Below are positions 49,674 to 58,936 of a stretch of DNA of 64,000 bases, piece by piece. Positions within the stretch are counted from its first letter, which is position 1, and the number at the start of each line of letters is the position of its first letter. Origin of the DNA: Cystobacter ferrugineus (lineage in GTDB: Bacteria > Myxococcota > Myxococcia > Myxococcales > Myxococcaceae); assembly GCF_001887355.1 (NCBI RefSeq), contig NZ_MPIN01000009.1:62001-126000 (forward strand). The letters run 5' to 3'. Position numbers and translations under genes: made by a program. The notes below the pieces were generated by a model. The model ran no database searches. It saw only the letters and a list, made by a program, of their open reading frames with translations, and was not told the origin of the DNA.

Positions 49674-52600
49674 TCATCTCTTGGGCGCGGCCAGTGAGCG
49701 AAGTGGAGCATTCCGCCCCAGGGCGATGAAGGGCGCCCAGGCGTAGGGGTGTGGATGGGCCCGTCGCACCTCCAGCATCGCCTCGCGCAGTGCCGAGACA
49801 CGCGGCTCGCCCGCCAGCATGTGCCGGTAGTAGCCCCGCATGAGTTGCATGGTGATGTCGTCATTCACCTTCCACAGGCTGCTCACCACCGTCTCCGCCC
49901 CCGCCGAGATGAGGGCCCGGCGCATGCCATAGACGCCCTGGCCGAGCTTGACGTCACCGCGTCCCGTCTCGCAGGCGGAGAGGACGACCAGCTCCGTGCC
50001 CCAGAGGTCCAGGCCCGCGAGTTCCAGCGCGGTGACGAGGAAACTCTCTGGGGAGTGAGACACCTGGGCGCTCGCCCCGGAGAGGATGAGGCCGGAGCGC
50101 AGCAACGGGTCGGGCAGGTTCTGGGTGGCGGGGCCTCCCGCGAGGGCGTTGACGTGGCCGACGGCGCGAGAGGCCTCGGGCGTGGCGGAGTCCTCGAGGA
50201 AGAAGCCATGGGTGGCGATGTGCAACACACCGGGCGTCGGGAGCTCGAGCAACCGCTGCTTGGAGGCCTCAGCGCCGATGAAGAGCTGGGCCCGGGGGAG
50301 CAGCCGTTGGATGGCTTCGGCTTCCTGGCGGGTGCCAGGCAGAGACACCCAGGTGCGCTCGGCGAGGTCGGCCCGGAGGGTGGAGAAGAAACGCTCGGCG
50401 GACGAGGAGCGCAGGGCCAACGCCGAGGGCTGCTGCGGTGCTCCGGGGGCCGTGGAGGGCGAGGCGCCAAAATCCGGGTCGGCGAGGACGACCACGGAGC
50501 GGGATGTTGGGATGTCCTGGGGACGGGGCAGCAAATCCTTTCCAGAGGTGAGGTAGGTGAAATGGAAGGAGTCCACCAGCATGCCCTTGCCGTCGTGGAG
50601 AGCGGCGAAGGGGACGAGGTTGAGCTGGCCGTCTGGGGCGAGGAAGACGCGGCGGACATTGCCCAGCAGAGGCCGCAGGGGGCGGAAGACCAGCGAGTGC
50701 AGGGTCTGGGCCGGGCCCTGCCAGGCGGCATCGCTGCTGGCCAGCGCGTCTCGGAAGGAGGCGGCGGCCTGGTCGATGGCAGCCGCGGGTCCGAGGTCGA
50801 CGGCGCGGAGGGTGGCGTTGGGAAGCAGCACGAGCGCCAGGTAGCGCAGCTCCCCGGGGAGTTGGGGCTCGGGCGTGCCGGGCCTGGTGGGCACCACCGG
50901 GCGGTCCACATAGGCGACGAACTCGACGAGGGCGCCATCCCTGGGCAGGGAGGCGGTGACGCGGTCGACGATTTGCTCGGGGCTGGGGAGCGCGGTGAGA
51001 GCACGCAGGGGAGCGGAGTGCCTGGCGAGCTGGGTTTCCAGGGCGTCACCCTGCTCGGCCAGGGACTCGAGGCGCCGCTGGTAATCCGCGGGGGAGAGGG
51101 AGCCGGGGCCCTGGTGCGACAGTGCGGCGAGCTGGGTGCGCAGGCTCCGCAGCCGCTCGAAGGTGTTGCGGTCCTCGTCACCGAGGCGGAGGTAGATGGT
51201 GCGGGAGGTGCTGGCTGTTTCCTCGACGGAGCGGCCCTTGCGCAGCAGGACGGAGGAGAGGGCCAACCGCCGCACGCGGGCATCGCCCGGATGTGCACGC
51301 AGCAGGGAGTAGAGGAAGTCCTCGTCGGAGCGGAGAAATTGCAGGAATCTCGCCAGGCGCGACTCGGAGAAGTCGAGTGCCTCCTGGCGCAGGCGCGACT
51401 CGGAGATGCTGAAGATGCGCGAGAGAAGGGGGACGGCCCGGGCACGTTGGTTCCGGGCGAGGCGGAGCCGAACGAGACCTTTGAGCGATTTCGCGACGTC
51501 CGGGTGCTGCTTGCCGAGGGCCGCTTCTTGAATGGCGAGCGCGCGCTCATGCAGCGGCTCGGCCCGGCTGTACATCCCCTGCTCCATGTAGAGGTTGGCG
51601 AGGTTGCTGAGCGCTCGGGCGACGGCGGGGTGCTGCTTGCCGAGAGCCGCTTCCCGAATGGCGAGCGCGCGCTCATACAGGGGCTCGGCCCGGATGTGCA
51701 TCCCCTGATCCATGTAGAGGATGGCGAGGTTGTTGAGCGATTGGGCAATGGCGGGGTGCTGCTTGCTGAAGGCCGCTTCTCGAATGGCGAGCGCGCGCTC
51801 ATGCAACGGCTCGGCCCGGCTGTACATCCCCTGCTCCCAGTAGAGGATGGCGAGGTTGTTGAGCGTGGAGGCGACCTCCGGGTGCTGCGGACCGAGGACT
51901 GCTTCTCGAATGGCGAGCGCGCGCTCATGCAACGGCTCGGCCCGGCTGTACATCCCCTGATCCACGTAGAGGATGGCGAGGTTGTTGAGTGAGGAAGCGA
52001 CATCCGGGTGCTGCTTGCCGAGGGCCGCTTCGCGAATGGCGAGCGCGCGCTCGTACAGCGGCTCGGCCCGGCTGTACATCCCCTGATCCACGTAGAGGAA
52101 GGCGAGGCTGTTGAGCGAGGTGGCGACTTTCGGGTGCTGCTTGCCGAGGGCCGCTTCTCGAATGGCGAGCGCGCGCTCGTACAGCGGCTCGGCCCGGTCG
52201 TACAGCCCCTGATCCACGTAGAGGTTGGCGAGGTTGTTGAGCGAGGTGGCGACGTCCGGGTGCTGCTTGCCGAGGGCCGCTTCTCGAATGGCGAGCACGC
52301 GCTCATACAGCGGCTCGGCCTGGTCGTACATCCCCTGCGTCAAGTAGATGCTGCCGAGGCCGCTGAGCGAGGTGGCGACGTCCGGGTGCTTCGTTCCGAG
52401 GGCCGCTTCCCGAATGGCAAGTGCACGCCGGAAGAGCGGCTCCGCGCGGGTGGGGTCCCCCTGCCTCAAATACAATTCGCCCAACAGGTTCAGGCCAGCG
52501 GCCACCTCCAGGTGTGCGTCACCGAGCACGGCCTTTCTGAGCTCGAGCGCCTGTTCCCCCGGGGTGATGGCCTCGGCGTACCTGCCGGCCCCCAGAAGCT

Positions 52601-52727
52601 TCGTCGCCTCCTCGAATGCCGTCTGTGCCTGGGACAGCCGTGGATCCGTCTGCTCTTCCCCCGCCTCCGCCCAGCTCGTCGCACAGCACAAAACGACCAC
52701 GACCGTCCATCCGGCTATCCGCCACAT
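49674..52727 (-). CDS. Exported TPR-CHAT peptidase
   Basis: 1017 aa from ATG 52727. Signal peptide 'WTVVVVLCCATSWAEAGEE'. Nine 42-residue TPR units of the kinesin-light-chain type (residues ~61-440; 'ALAIREAALGKQHPDVATSL' repeated), a helical linker (~440-650), then a C-terminal CHAT domain (caspase-like) with catalytic His in 'HIATHGFFLED' (~837) and Cys in 'VVLSACETGRGDV' (~914). CHAT proteases cut specific partners after activation. A signal peptide places it outside the cytosol, unusual for CHAT proteins. Follows the kinase/ATPase gene by 86 bp. Confidence 0.9.
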   Translation of the reverse strand: MWRIAGWTVVVVLCCATSWAEAGEEQTDPRLSQAQTAFEEATKLLGAGRYAEAITPGEQALELRKAVLGDAHLEVAAGLNLLGELYLRQGDPTRAEPLFRRALAIREAALGTKHPDVATSLSGLGSIYLTQGMYDQAEPLYERVLAIREAALGKQHPDVATSLNNLANLYVDQGLYDRAEPLYERALAIREAALGKQHPKVATSLNSLAFLYVDQGMYSRAEPLYERALAIREAALGKQHPDVASSLNNLAILYVDQGMYSRAEPLHERALAIREAVLGPQHPEVASTLNNLAILYWEQGMYSRAEPLHERALAIREAAFSKQHPAIAQSLNNLAILYMDQGMHIRAEPLYERALAIREAALGKQHPAVARALSNLANLYMEQGMYSRAEPLHERALAIQEAALGKQHPDVAKSLKGLVRLRLARNQRARAVPLLSRIFSISESRLRQEALDFSESRLARFLQFLRSDEDFLYSLLRAHPGDARVRRLALSSVLLRKGRSVEETASTSRTIYLRLGDEDRNTFERLRSLRTQLAALSHQGPGSLSPADYQRRLESLAEQGDALETQLARHSAPLRALTALPSPEQIVDRVTASLPRDGALVEFVAYVDRPVVPTRPGTPEPQLPGELRYLALVLLPNATLRAVDLGPAAAIDQAAASFRDALASSDAAWQGPAQTLHSLVFRPLRPLLGNVRRVFLAPDGQLNLVPFAALHDGKGMLVDSFHFTYLTSGKDLLPRPQDIPTSRSVVVLADPDFGASPSTAPGAPQQPSALALRSSSAERFFSTLRADLAERTWVSLPGTRQEAEAIQRLLPRAQLFIGAEASKQRLLELPTPGVLHIATHGFFLEDSATPEASRAVGHVNALAGGPATQNLPDPLLRSGLILSGASAQVSHSPESFLVTALELAGLDLWGTELVVLSACETGRGDVKLGQGVYGMRRALISAGAETVVSSLWKVNDDITMQLMRGYYRHMLAGEPRVSALREAMLEVRRAHPHPYAWAPFIALGRNAPLRSLAAPKR
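51414..52547 (-). repeat. Tandem 126-bp repeats encoding TPR units
   Basis: About nine 42-codon units, the inner ones nearly identical in DNA (e.g. the segment GGCGAGCGCGCGCTC recurs every 126 bases). Suggests recent expansion and possible length variation between strains. Confidence 0.85.
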
Positions 52728-52746
52728 GCTGGCTCTCCGCCTTTCC

Positions 52747-52797
52747 CTGGCTGGACACAAGCACGCGGCGAGCTATGCACGAATTCGTACCTGCTCC
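52747..52797 (-). promoter_or_regulatory. Shared 51-bp upstream element, copy 2 (before CHAT gene)
   Basis: Matches 49599-49649 at 43 of 51 bases. Contains the palindrome ACGAATTCGT (52780-52789), which is perfect here and has one mismatch in copy 1. It starts 20 bases upstream of the CHAT ATG. The GG and GC pairs are 11 bases apart, not the 10 needed for a sigma-54 promoter. Confidence 0.55.
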
Positions 52798-52813
52798 GCG
52801 CGGGCCCAGGCAG

Positions 52814-55800
52814 CTACGGCCGAGGGGTGAATGACGCACAGACACGCACGCCGATGAGGACGTCACGCTGGGTCGGATCGCCCGCCGTGCGGTTGGCGAC
52901 GCGGGCGCCAAACTGATCGTAGTACCAGGCGCCTCCACGCAGGACGATGCGGCCAAGGTCCGCCGTCGCCGGCCGCGTCAGCTCGAACGCGTTGCCCGCC
53001 ATGTCGAGCAGACCGAAAGGACTCGCCGAGGCCGGATGGGCGCCGACCTCGTCGGGCCCGAAGGACGTGGACTTCCGCCCGTACGTCACATCCATGTTGA
53101 CGTCATCGGGCTCCAGCCGGTCACCATGAGGGAAGGTGCGGCCATCGGCGCCGCGGGCGGCGCGCTCCCACTCGAGCTCATTGCACAGCCGCGCCCCGGG
53201 CAGCCGCCCGGACTGGTCGAGCCAGTAGAAGTAACCCTGGAGGTCCTCGGCCGAGACGCCGGTCAGGGGCAGCTTGCGCCAGTCCACCCTGTGACGCACA
53301 TGGCGGCCTGGGTAGAGGATGGGCTCCCCCTCGCTCGCCGTGAGGACGATGTCGTTGGAGCGCAGGAAGGAGAAGATCCAGCCGCCTCCGGGCTGCTGCC
53401 GCAGGGTGATGGCGCCGGCGGCGCTGAAGCGTGGCTGCTCGAGGATGCGCCGGGCCTCGGCCCCGGGGGGCAGCGTGTCGAGGTACTCCAGCCAGTCCTG
53501 GAACGTCACCTCCGTGCGCCCGATGAGGTACCCCTCGCCGAGACAGACGCGGTGCAGCGGCGCGGCGCGCATGAAGCCGCGAACCTGCTCCGGGTCGGCG
53601 CTGCCCAGCAGGAAGCATCCAGGGGGAATGTAGACATGGCCCTCGGGCACGGCCTCGGGGAGCACGAGGTGGATCCGCTCGCGACCGCCGCGCGTGAGCT
53701 GCAAGGGCAGGACGACGGGAGCACGGCCGGGCCGCGTCACGCGCAGGAGATAGGAGCCCACGGGCAGCGGCGTGGGAGGAAGAGGCGTGGGACCAAAAGC
53801 GCTGACGGGCTCACCGCGCGCCTCCCCCTGGGCGTCGCTGACGTAGCGCTCGAGGACCCCCCTCGCGCCAGGGGGCTCGGTCACCAGTTCGAGCTCGGCC
53901 CGGGCCAACACCCGCTGTCGCCACGACGCCGCCCCCTCCCCGGCATCTTCAATCAGGTGCTCCAGGCGCTGCCGCATTTCCTCCCGCGCGCCTTGCTGGT
54001 GGAAGCTCTCGGCGAGCAGCATGTGCTCGTAGGTGGCCTCCAGAAGCAACGGGCGAGCCTGGCCCTGGGCGCGCCCGCGCTCGAGTGCTCGCTCCAGGGA
54101 GCGGGTGGCGCGAACATAAGCCCCCTCCGCCTGCTCGAGCAGGGCGAGCACCTCGCGCCAGTGCTGCTCGGCAACGGTCCGGGAGTCCTGGGGGTCCGAT
54201 AACACGGCGAAGCTGGAGGACGCGGGGAGCCGGTCGTCGAACCGCGCGAGCGCCTCCTCACGGCGCGCATGCACCCGCGTCCCGAGGGTGCGGCCCTCCG
54301 CGAGTGCCTCCCGTGCCTCCTGAAGGCGCGCGGAGACGAAACGCACGTCGGCCAGATACTCTTGCAGTCGGAGGGCGCCATAGATGACGGCGGGCGCGAG
54401 CAACACCAGCAGCAGGGACAGGCGCCGCCCCCAGCGCTGGAGCCTCGCGACGCGGGAGGAAGCGAGCAGGAAGACCCGCTCGCGCACGCCCAACGTGGAG
54501 GGGTCCAGCGGGCGGGCCTCGTCGAGCTGGAGTTGACTCCACAGCGCCTCTCGAGGACGCGACAGGCGCTCCCACTCGGCGCTCGCCGCCTCGAGGCGCT
54601 GGCGCACCGCGCGATGGCCGATGTCGTTGTCGAGCCAGTTGCGCAGCGTGCCCCAGCTTGTGAGGAGCGAGTCATGGGCGATTTGATACCGGGCCCCGCC
54701 CGCCGCGGTGCTCGCGTGCAGCAGCCGGCCCTCGACGAGCGCCCGCAGGGCGGCGTCGGTGGCCGCATCCCCCGCCGTGCCGAACTCCCGCTCGCCGCGC
54801 GTGCCCTCGGCCGTTACCAGCCGCGGCAGCAGCCGCCGTGCCGCCTGCTGCTCGGCCGGATCGAGGCGCGCGAGCACCCCGTCGGCGTGCCGCGACAGCG
54901 CCCCGGCCACTCCGCCCATCTCCTCGAGTGCCATCCGGGTGATGCGGCCTTGCACCCGGTCGTGCCGCTCCCAGAGCTCGGCGAGCGCGAACTGGAGCAG
55001 TGGCAGGCTGCCCGCGCCCTGCGCCGTGGACGAGACGAGTGTCTGGATGAGTTCGTCGGACTCGAAGACGACGCCCTGGCCGCGAGCGGGGCCGACGATG
55101 GCCTCGCGCACCCCCTCGGCGCTCAGCGGCCGAAGGACGTAGAGCCCTCGCTCGGCCCCATCGCCCAGCCCTGGCAACACGCACACGCGCGTGAGGAAGT
55201 CGCCGCGCACGGCCAGCAGCACACGCACCCCCGCGGAAGGCAGGGCCAGCTCGCCCATCAGCAGGGCGAAGCGCTCCGCCTGCTCGGGCTCGGCCAGGGT
55301 GATGAGTTCCTCGAGCTGATCGATGAACAGCAGCAGGGAGTGCCGGCCCTGATACGCCTCGCGCAGCGCCTGCCCGAAGCCGGTGGGCGTGGAGGAGAAC
55401 GCCTCGAAGATGTCGGCCTCCTTGCGATGCAGGAGCGGCGCGAGCGCGGCGGCCAGGGACTGCAACGGGCGGCGGCCGGGGCAGAATGTCACCGTGGAGT
55501 ACTCACGGCCCTGGTCCAGCTCGCCCGCGGCCACACGGGGCAGCACGCCAGCGCGGCACAGCGAGGACTTGCCCACCCCGGAGTCTCCCGCGACGAGCAC
55601 CAGGGGCTGGCGCTGGAGGCGCTCGAGCACGGCGCGGATGTCGTCGTCTCGTCCGAAGAAGAGTTCCCGGTGGCTGGCCTCGAAGGAGGCGAGGCCCCGG
55701 TAGGGGTTGCCGGTGGCCAGGGGCGCGGACGCGTTGCTCTTCTCCAGCCGCTCGAGATGCTCGCAGACCCGCTCGGTCGAGGCGAAGCGCTCGGAGGGAT

Positions 55801-56875
55801 TGGGCGCCAGGCACTGGTGGATGAGCGTGGTGAAGTCCGGGTCCATCCCCTCGGGGAACCCGGCCGGGGCCGGCTCGTCGCCCGGCTCCTGGGCGGGGGC
55901 CCGGCGGCTAAAGCGGGCGAGCAGCTCCTCCTGGGCGCGTGGCAGCCGGCCCGTGCACAGCTCATGGAGCACGAGGCCCAGGGCGTAGATATCACTCTGA
56001 GGCGTGGCGGGCGCGCCGCCCAGGAGCTCGGGCGCCATGTAGCGCGGCGTGCCCGCGAAGATCGGCGCGTCCCAGGGTAGCGAGACGGCGTCGTGATCGA
56101 AGCGCTCGGCCAGGCCGAAATCGAGCAACTTCACCTCGCCCGCCTGGGTGACGAGAGCGTTGGAGGGCTTGATGTCGCGGTGCAGCACCCCGTGGCGATG
56201 CGCCGCCGCCAGACCTCGGGCCAGACCGAGCCCCAGCGTGAGCACCCGCCGCCAGGGCACCGGCCGGGGCAATTCCGCGAGGCTCTGGCCAACGACATAC
56301 TCGGAGACGGTGAAGGCGTGCCCCTCGATCGCACCAACACGGAAGACGGTGACGACATTGGGGTGCTGCAGGCGGGCGATGGCGCGGGCCTCGCTCTCGA
56401 AGTACGCACGAACCCACCGCGTGGGCTGCTCGGAAGCGATGAACTTCACCGCCACGAACCGCTCCAGGGAGGTATCCCGCGCCAGGTAGACGACCCCCAT
56501 GCCGCCGCGGCCAAGCTGGCGCACGAGGCGGAACTCGTCGAATTGGAGGGGGGGTGACCAGGAATTGCTGGCCGGAGGCGCTTCACGGGGCGCGCGGTTG
56601 TCTCTCCGACCCGCGCCCTCCATCATCGTGAAGGTGCTCTCCTCCGGGAATTGCTCTTTCGTCGCGGGCGGAGCGCCTTGCAACGCCAGGCCGCCGCGCA
56701 CGACCGTGGCGAGCAGGGAACGACAATCATTGCACTGGGCGGCGTGGCGATGGGCGCGCGCCAACTGCTCCTCCGACAGTCGGCCCTCCATCAGCTCCAC
56801 CATCAGCTCGTCGGAGAGGCAGTCGCCCGCGTCGGGTCCCACCTTGGGTGAGGCTGTCGGTCTCACGGAATTCAT
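52814..56875 (-). CDS. Zinc-finger / Ser-Thr kinase / STAND-like ATPase / FGE fusion protein
   Basis: 1353 aa from ATG 56875. Residues ~15-60: anti-sigma zinc finger with 'HRHAAQCNDC' (HxxxCxxC). ~115-370: Hanks kinase ('LGRGGMGVVYLA', 'HRDIKPSNALV', 'DFGLAERF'). ~400-750: P-loop ATPase ('VAGDSGVGKSSLCRAG', 'LLLFIDQLEEL') of the STAND/NACHT-like kind. ~815-832: one membrane helix, then helices. ~1075-1353: formylglycine-generating enzyme-like domain ('RLCNELEWERAARG', 'DMAGNAFELTR'). Divergent from a sigma factor 44 bp away, which the zinc finger may bind. Likely detects a signal outside and passes it to the CHAT/ADYC genes that follow. Confidence 0.92.
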   Translation of the reverse strand: MNSVRPTASPKVGPDAGDCLSDELMVELMEGRLSEEQLARAHRHAAQCNDCRSLLATVVRGGLALQGAPPATKEQFPEESTFTMMEGAGRRDNRAPREAPPASNSWSPPLQFDEFRLVRQLGRGGMGVVYLARDTSLERFVAVKFIASEQPTRWVRAYFESEARAIARLQHPNVVTVFRVGAIEGHAFTVSEYVVGQSLAELPRPVPWRRVLTLGLGLARGLAAAHRHGVLHRDIKPSNALVTQAGEVKLLDFGLAERFDHDAVSLPWDAPIFAGTPRYMAPELLGGAPATPQSDIYALGLVLHELCTGRLPRAQEELLARFSRRAPAQEPGDEPAPAGFPEGMDPDFTTLIHQCLAPNPSERFASTERVCEHLERLEKSNASAPLATGNPYRGLASFEASHRELFFGRDDDIRAVLERLQRQPLVLVAGDSGVGKSSLCRAGVLPRVAAGELDQGREYSTVTFCPGRRPLQSLAAALAPLLHRKEADIFEAFSSTPTGFGQALREAYQGRHSLLLFIDQLEELITLAEPEQAERFALLMGELALPSAGVRVLLAVRGDFLTRVCVLPGLGDGAERGLYVLRPLSAEGVREAIVGPARGQGVVFESDELIQTLVSSTAQGAGSLPLLQFALAELWERHDRVQGRITRMALEEMGGVAGALSRHADGVLARLDPAEQQAARRLLPRLVTAEGTRGEREFGTAGDAATDAALRALVEGRLLHASTAAGGARYQIAHDSLLTSWGTLRNWLDNDIGHRAVRQRLEAASAEWERLSRPREALWSQLQLDEARPLDPSTLGVRERVFLLASSRVARLQRWGRRLSLLLVLLAPAVIYGALRLQEYLADVRFVSARLQEAREALAEGRTLGTRVHARREEALARFDDRLPASSSFAVLSDPQDSRTVAEQHWREVLALLEQAEGAYVRATRSLERALERGRAQGQARPLLLEATYEHMLLAESFHQQGAREEMRQRLEHLIEDAGEGAASWRQRVLARAELELVTEPPGARGVLERYVSDAQGEARGEPVSAFGPTPLPPTPLPVGSYLLRVTRPGRAPVVLPLQLTRGGRERIHLVLPEAVPEGHVYIPPGCFLLGSADPEQVRGFMRAAPLHRVCLGEGYLIGRTEVTFQDWLEYLDTLPPGAEARRILEQPRFSAAGAITLRQQPGGGWIFSFLRSNDIVLTASEGEPILYPGRHVRHRVDWRKLPLTGVSAEDLQGYFYWLDQSGRLPGARLCNELEWERAARGADGRTFPHGDRLEPDDVNMDVTYGRKSTSFGPDEVGAHPASASPFGLLDMAGNAFELTRPATADLGRIVLRGGAWYYDQFGARVANRTAGDPTQRDVLIGVRVCASFTPRP

Positions 56876-56918
56876 CGTAGACCCGGCGCATGGAGAGGAG
56901 AGTGGTAGGATATGGAGC

Positions 56919-57845
56919 ATGACACAACCGTCGGAACTGGTCGCCACGTTTCTCGCCCATGCGCGAGGGCGCATCGAGGCGCCCGCGGAGGCCGCCGCAC
57001 TGGAGGGTCTGCTGGGCCGCGTGTGGGAGGAGGTCCGCACTCAGTGGCCAGAAGTGGAGTTGTCCGCGGAGCGGTTCGTCCGCCACCTGGCCGAGCGGCT
57101 GCCCGAGACGGAGCCCGAGGGGCAGATTGCGTCTCGACTCGAACAGCTCTCCTTGTCGGAGCTCTACCTTGCGTGTGCTTGTATACAAGGCAGCGCCACG
57201 GCCATCTCTGCCTTCGACAAGCACTACCTGTCGAGGCTGCCGGGGATGCTTGGATACCTGAGACAACCAGCGACAATCATCGACGAGGTCTGCCAGCTCA
57301 CGCGGGTGAAGCTCCTGGTCCACACGCCCGGTGGAGCCCCCCGGCTCAACGACTACACGGGCCGGGGTTCGTTGTTGAGCTGGGTGCGAATCACCGCGGT
57401 GCGCATCGCCCTCAGGGTGTGTGCCTCGGACAAGCCGGCGCCCGACGAGGGCGTGATCGAGGTGCTCGAGTCACTTCCAGCGCCGGGAGATGTGGAGTTG
57501 GACCTCATCCGGCGACGCCATCACGCCGAGTTTCGCCAGGCTGTCCGCGAGGCCTTCGCCGCGCTGTCGATGGATGAGCGGCACCTGCTGCGACTCCACG
57601 TCGTGGATCATCTGTCGACGACCGAGCTGGGGACACTGTTTCGCGTGAACCAGTCCACGGTCTCTCGCTGGTTGAAGAGCGCGCGGCAGACGGTCTTCGA
57701 CGAGACCCGGCGTCGGCTGCAGGCACGGCTGGGGCTTTCCGCGCGCGACTTCCAGAGCTTCCTGGCCGCCCTGGACAGTCAGCTCGAGCTGGGCATCAGC
57801 CAGGTTTTCGGACAGGAGGACGCGCAGGCCCGGCGGACTCCGTGA
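56919..57845 (+). CDS. Sigma-70 factor, Myxococcales family
   Basis: 308 aa from ATG 56919 with GGAG just upstream. Region 2 is replaced by a long N-terminal part with 'AISAFDKHYLSRLPGMLGYL' and 'LNDYTGRGSLLSWVRITAVR' (promoter-melting region), region 4 at the C-terminus has 'LSTTELGTLFRVNQSTVSRW'. This architecture is that of the myxobacteria-specific sigma-70 family (gmx1 type). Divergent from the zinc-finger kinase gene with 43 bp between; a sigma/anti-sigma pair is inferred. Confidence 0.87.
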   Translation: MTQPSELVATFLAHARGRIEAPAEAAALEGLLGRVWEEVRTQWPEVELSAERFVRHLAERLPETEPEGQIASRLEQLSLSELYLACACIQGSATAISAFDKHYLSRLPGMLGYLRQPATIIDEVCQLTRVKLLVHTPGGAPRLNDYTGRGSLLSWVRITAVRIALRVCASDKPAPDEGVIEVLESLPAPGDVELDLIRRRHHAEFRQAVREAFAALSMDERHLLRLHVVDHLSTTELGTLFRVNQSTVSRWLKSARQTVFDETRRRLQARLGLSARDFQSFLAALDSQLELGISQVFGQEDAQARRTP

Positions 57846-57884
57846 TGGAAGATACCCGGTGGTTGTCGTGTATCGTCAGCCACC

Positions 57885-58799
57885 ATGTTGTTGGAACCCT
57901 CCCGTGCGGTGACACCCCCTGACTCGCCCAGGATCCGTTCTCAGCACGGCATCAAAGCCGTCAGGAGCAAGAGCCGGACCTGGAACGGCGTCACGGTGTA
58001 CGCGCTGGACATCGAGGTGCTGCCGGGCCGGGCGTGGATCGATCTCACGTCCGAGCAGGGCAGTCTGTCGATCATCCTGGAAACAGTCGGAGGGCGCGTC
58101 GAGACACGTCAGAAGCTCGACATGCCCAATCCGGCCCATCACCAGACCCTCCGCCCCATCAGCCTCATCCCCAAGGGCATGACGCTCTGGGGACATGCGG
58201 AAGACAGCCGCCGCGTGCGCGAAGCCCGGCTCGACTTCGACTTCGCTCCCCTCGAATCGGTGCTGGGCGAGGAACTCGACCGGCGGAAATTCGAGACACC
58301 CCTGCTGACGTTCCGCGATGACCGCATCTGGCGGATCGGGGAACTCCTGGCGGCCCAATGCAAGACACCTGACTCGCTCAGCCAGCTTTACGGCGACAGC
58401 CTGACGACCGCCTTGTTCATCGATCTGCTGCGAATGGGCAAGCGGCCCCCCAACGAGCGCAAGCAGGGGGGACTCGCCCCCTGGCAGCTCCGGAAGGCGA
58501 AAGACTATCTCCAGGTCCATCTGTCGGAGGGCGTGAGGCTTCGGGAACTGGCCCAGCTCACGGGCCTGTCGCAATCGCAGTTCGGCCGGGCCTTCAAGGT
58601 TTCCACCGGCATGACACCCTTCCGCTGGCAGACCCAGGCGCGGATCGCCCGGGCACGGGAGCTGCTGCTCGACGGCCGCCTGTCGCTCGCGGAGGTGTCG
58701 CTCGCCACGGGCTTCTCCGAGCAGAGCCACTTCACGCGCGTCTTCCAGCGGGTGGTGGGCACCTCTCCCGGCGCCTGGCGGCGCGCACAGAGGTGGTAG
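57885..58799 (+). CDS. AraC-family transcriptional regulator
   Basis: 304 aa. C-terminal double HTH: 'GVRLRELAQLTGLSQSQFGR' and 'LSLAEVSLATGFSEQSHFTR', followed by 'FQRVVGTSPGAWRR'. The N-terminal ~195 residues are a beta-rich effector domain with no membrane segment. Followed in the same direction by the isochorismatase-family gene (137 bp), its likely target. Confidence 0.9.
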   Translation: MLLEPSRAVTPPDSPRIRSQHGIKAVRSKSRTWNGVTVYALDIEVLPGRAWIDLTSEQGSLSIILETVGGRVETRQKLDMPNPAHHQTLRPISLIPKGMTLWGHAEDSRRVREARLDFDFAPLESVLGEELDRRKFETPLLTFRDDRIWRIGELLAAQCKTPDSLSQLYGDSLTTALFIDLLRMGKRPPNERKQGGLAPWQLRKAKDYLQVHLSEGVRLRELAQLTGLSQSQFGRAFKVSTGMTPFRWQTQARIARARELLLDGRLSLAEVSLATGFSEQSHFTRVFQRVVGTSPGAWRRAQRW

Positions 58800-58936
58800 C
58801 CAGGGCCTCCGGACACCCAGGCGGATGACGCCGATTTCCGTCAAACGGCGCCGAAACGGGTCAAGCCCGTGCATCCCCTCCATCGATACGGTGGCGCTCG
58901 TCTTTCCCCTCCACCTCGAATCACGGGAGCACGAAC

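Noticed and set aside
52780-52797. Sigma-54 (-24/-12) promoter in the shared upstream element
   Set aside because: GG and GC are 11 bases apart instead of 10, and flanking bases do not fit.
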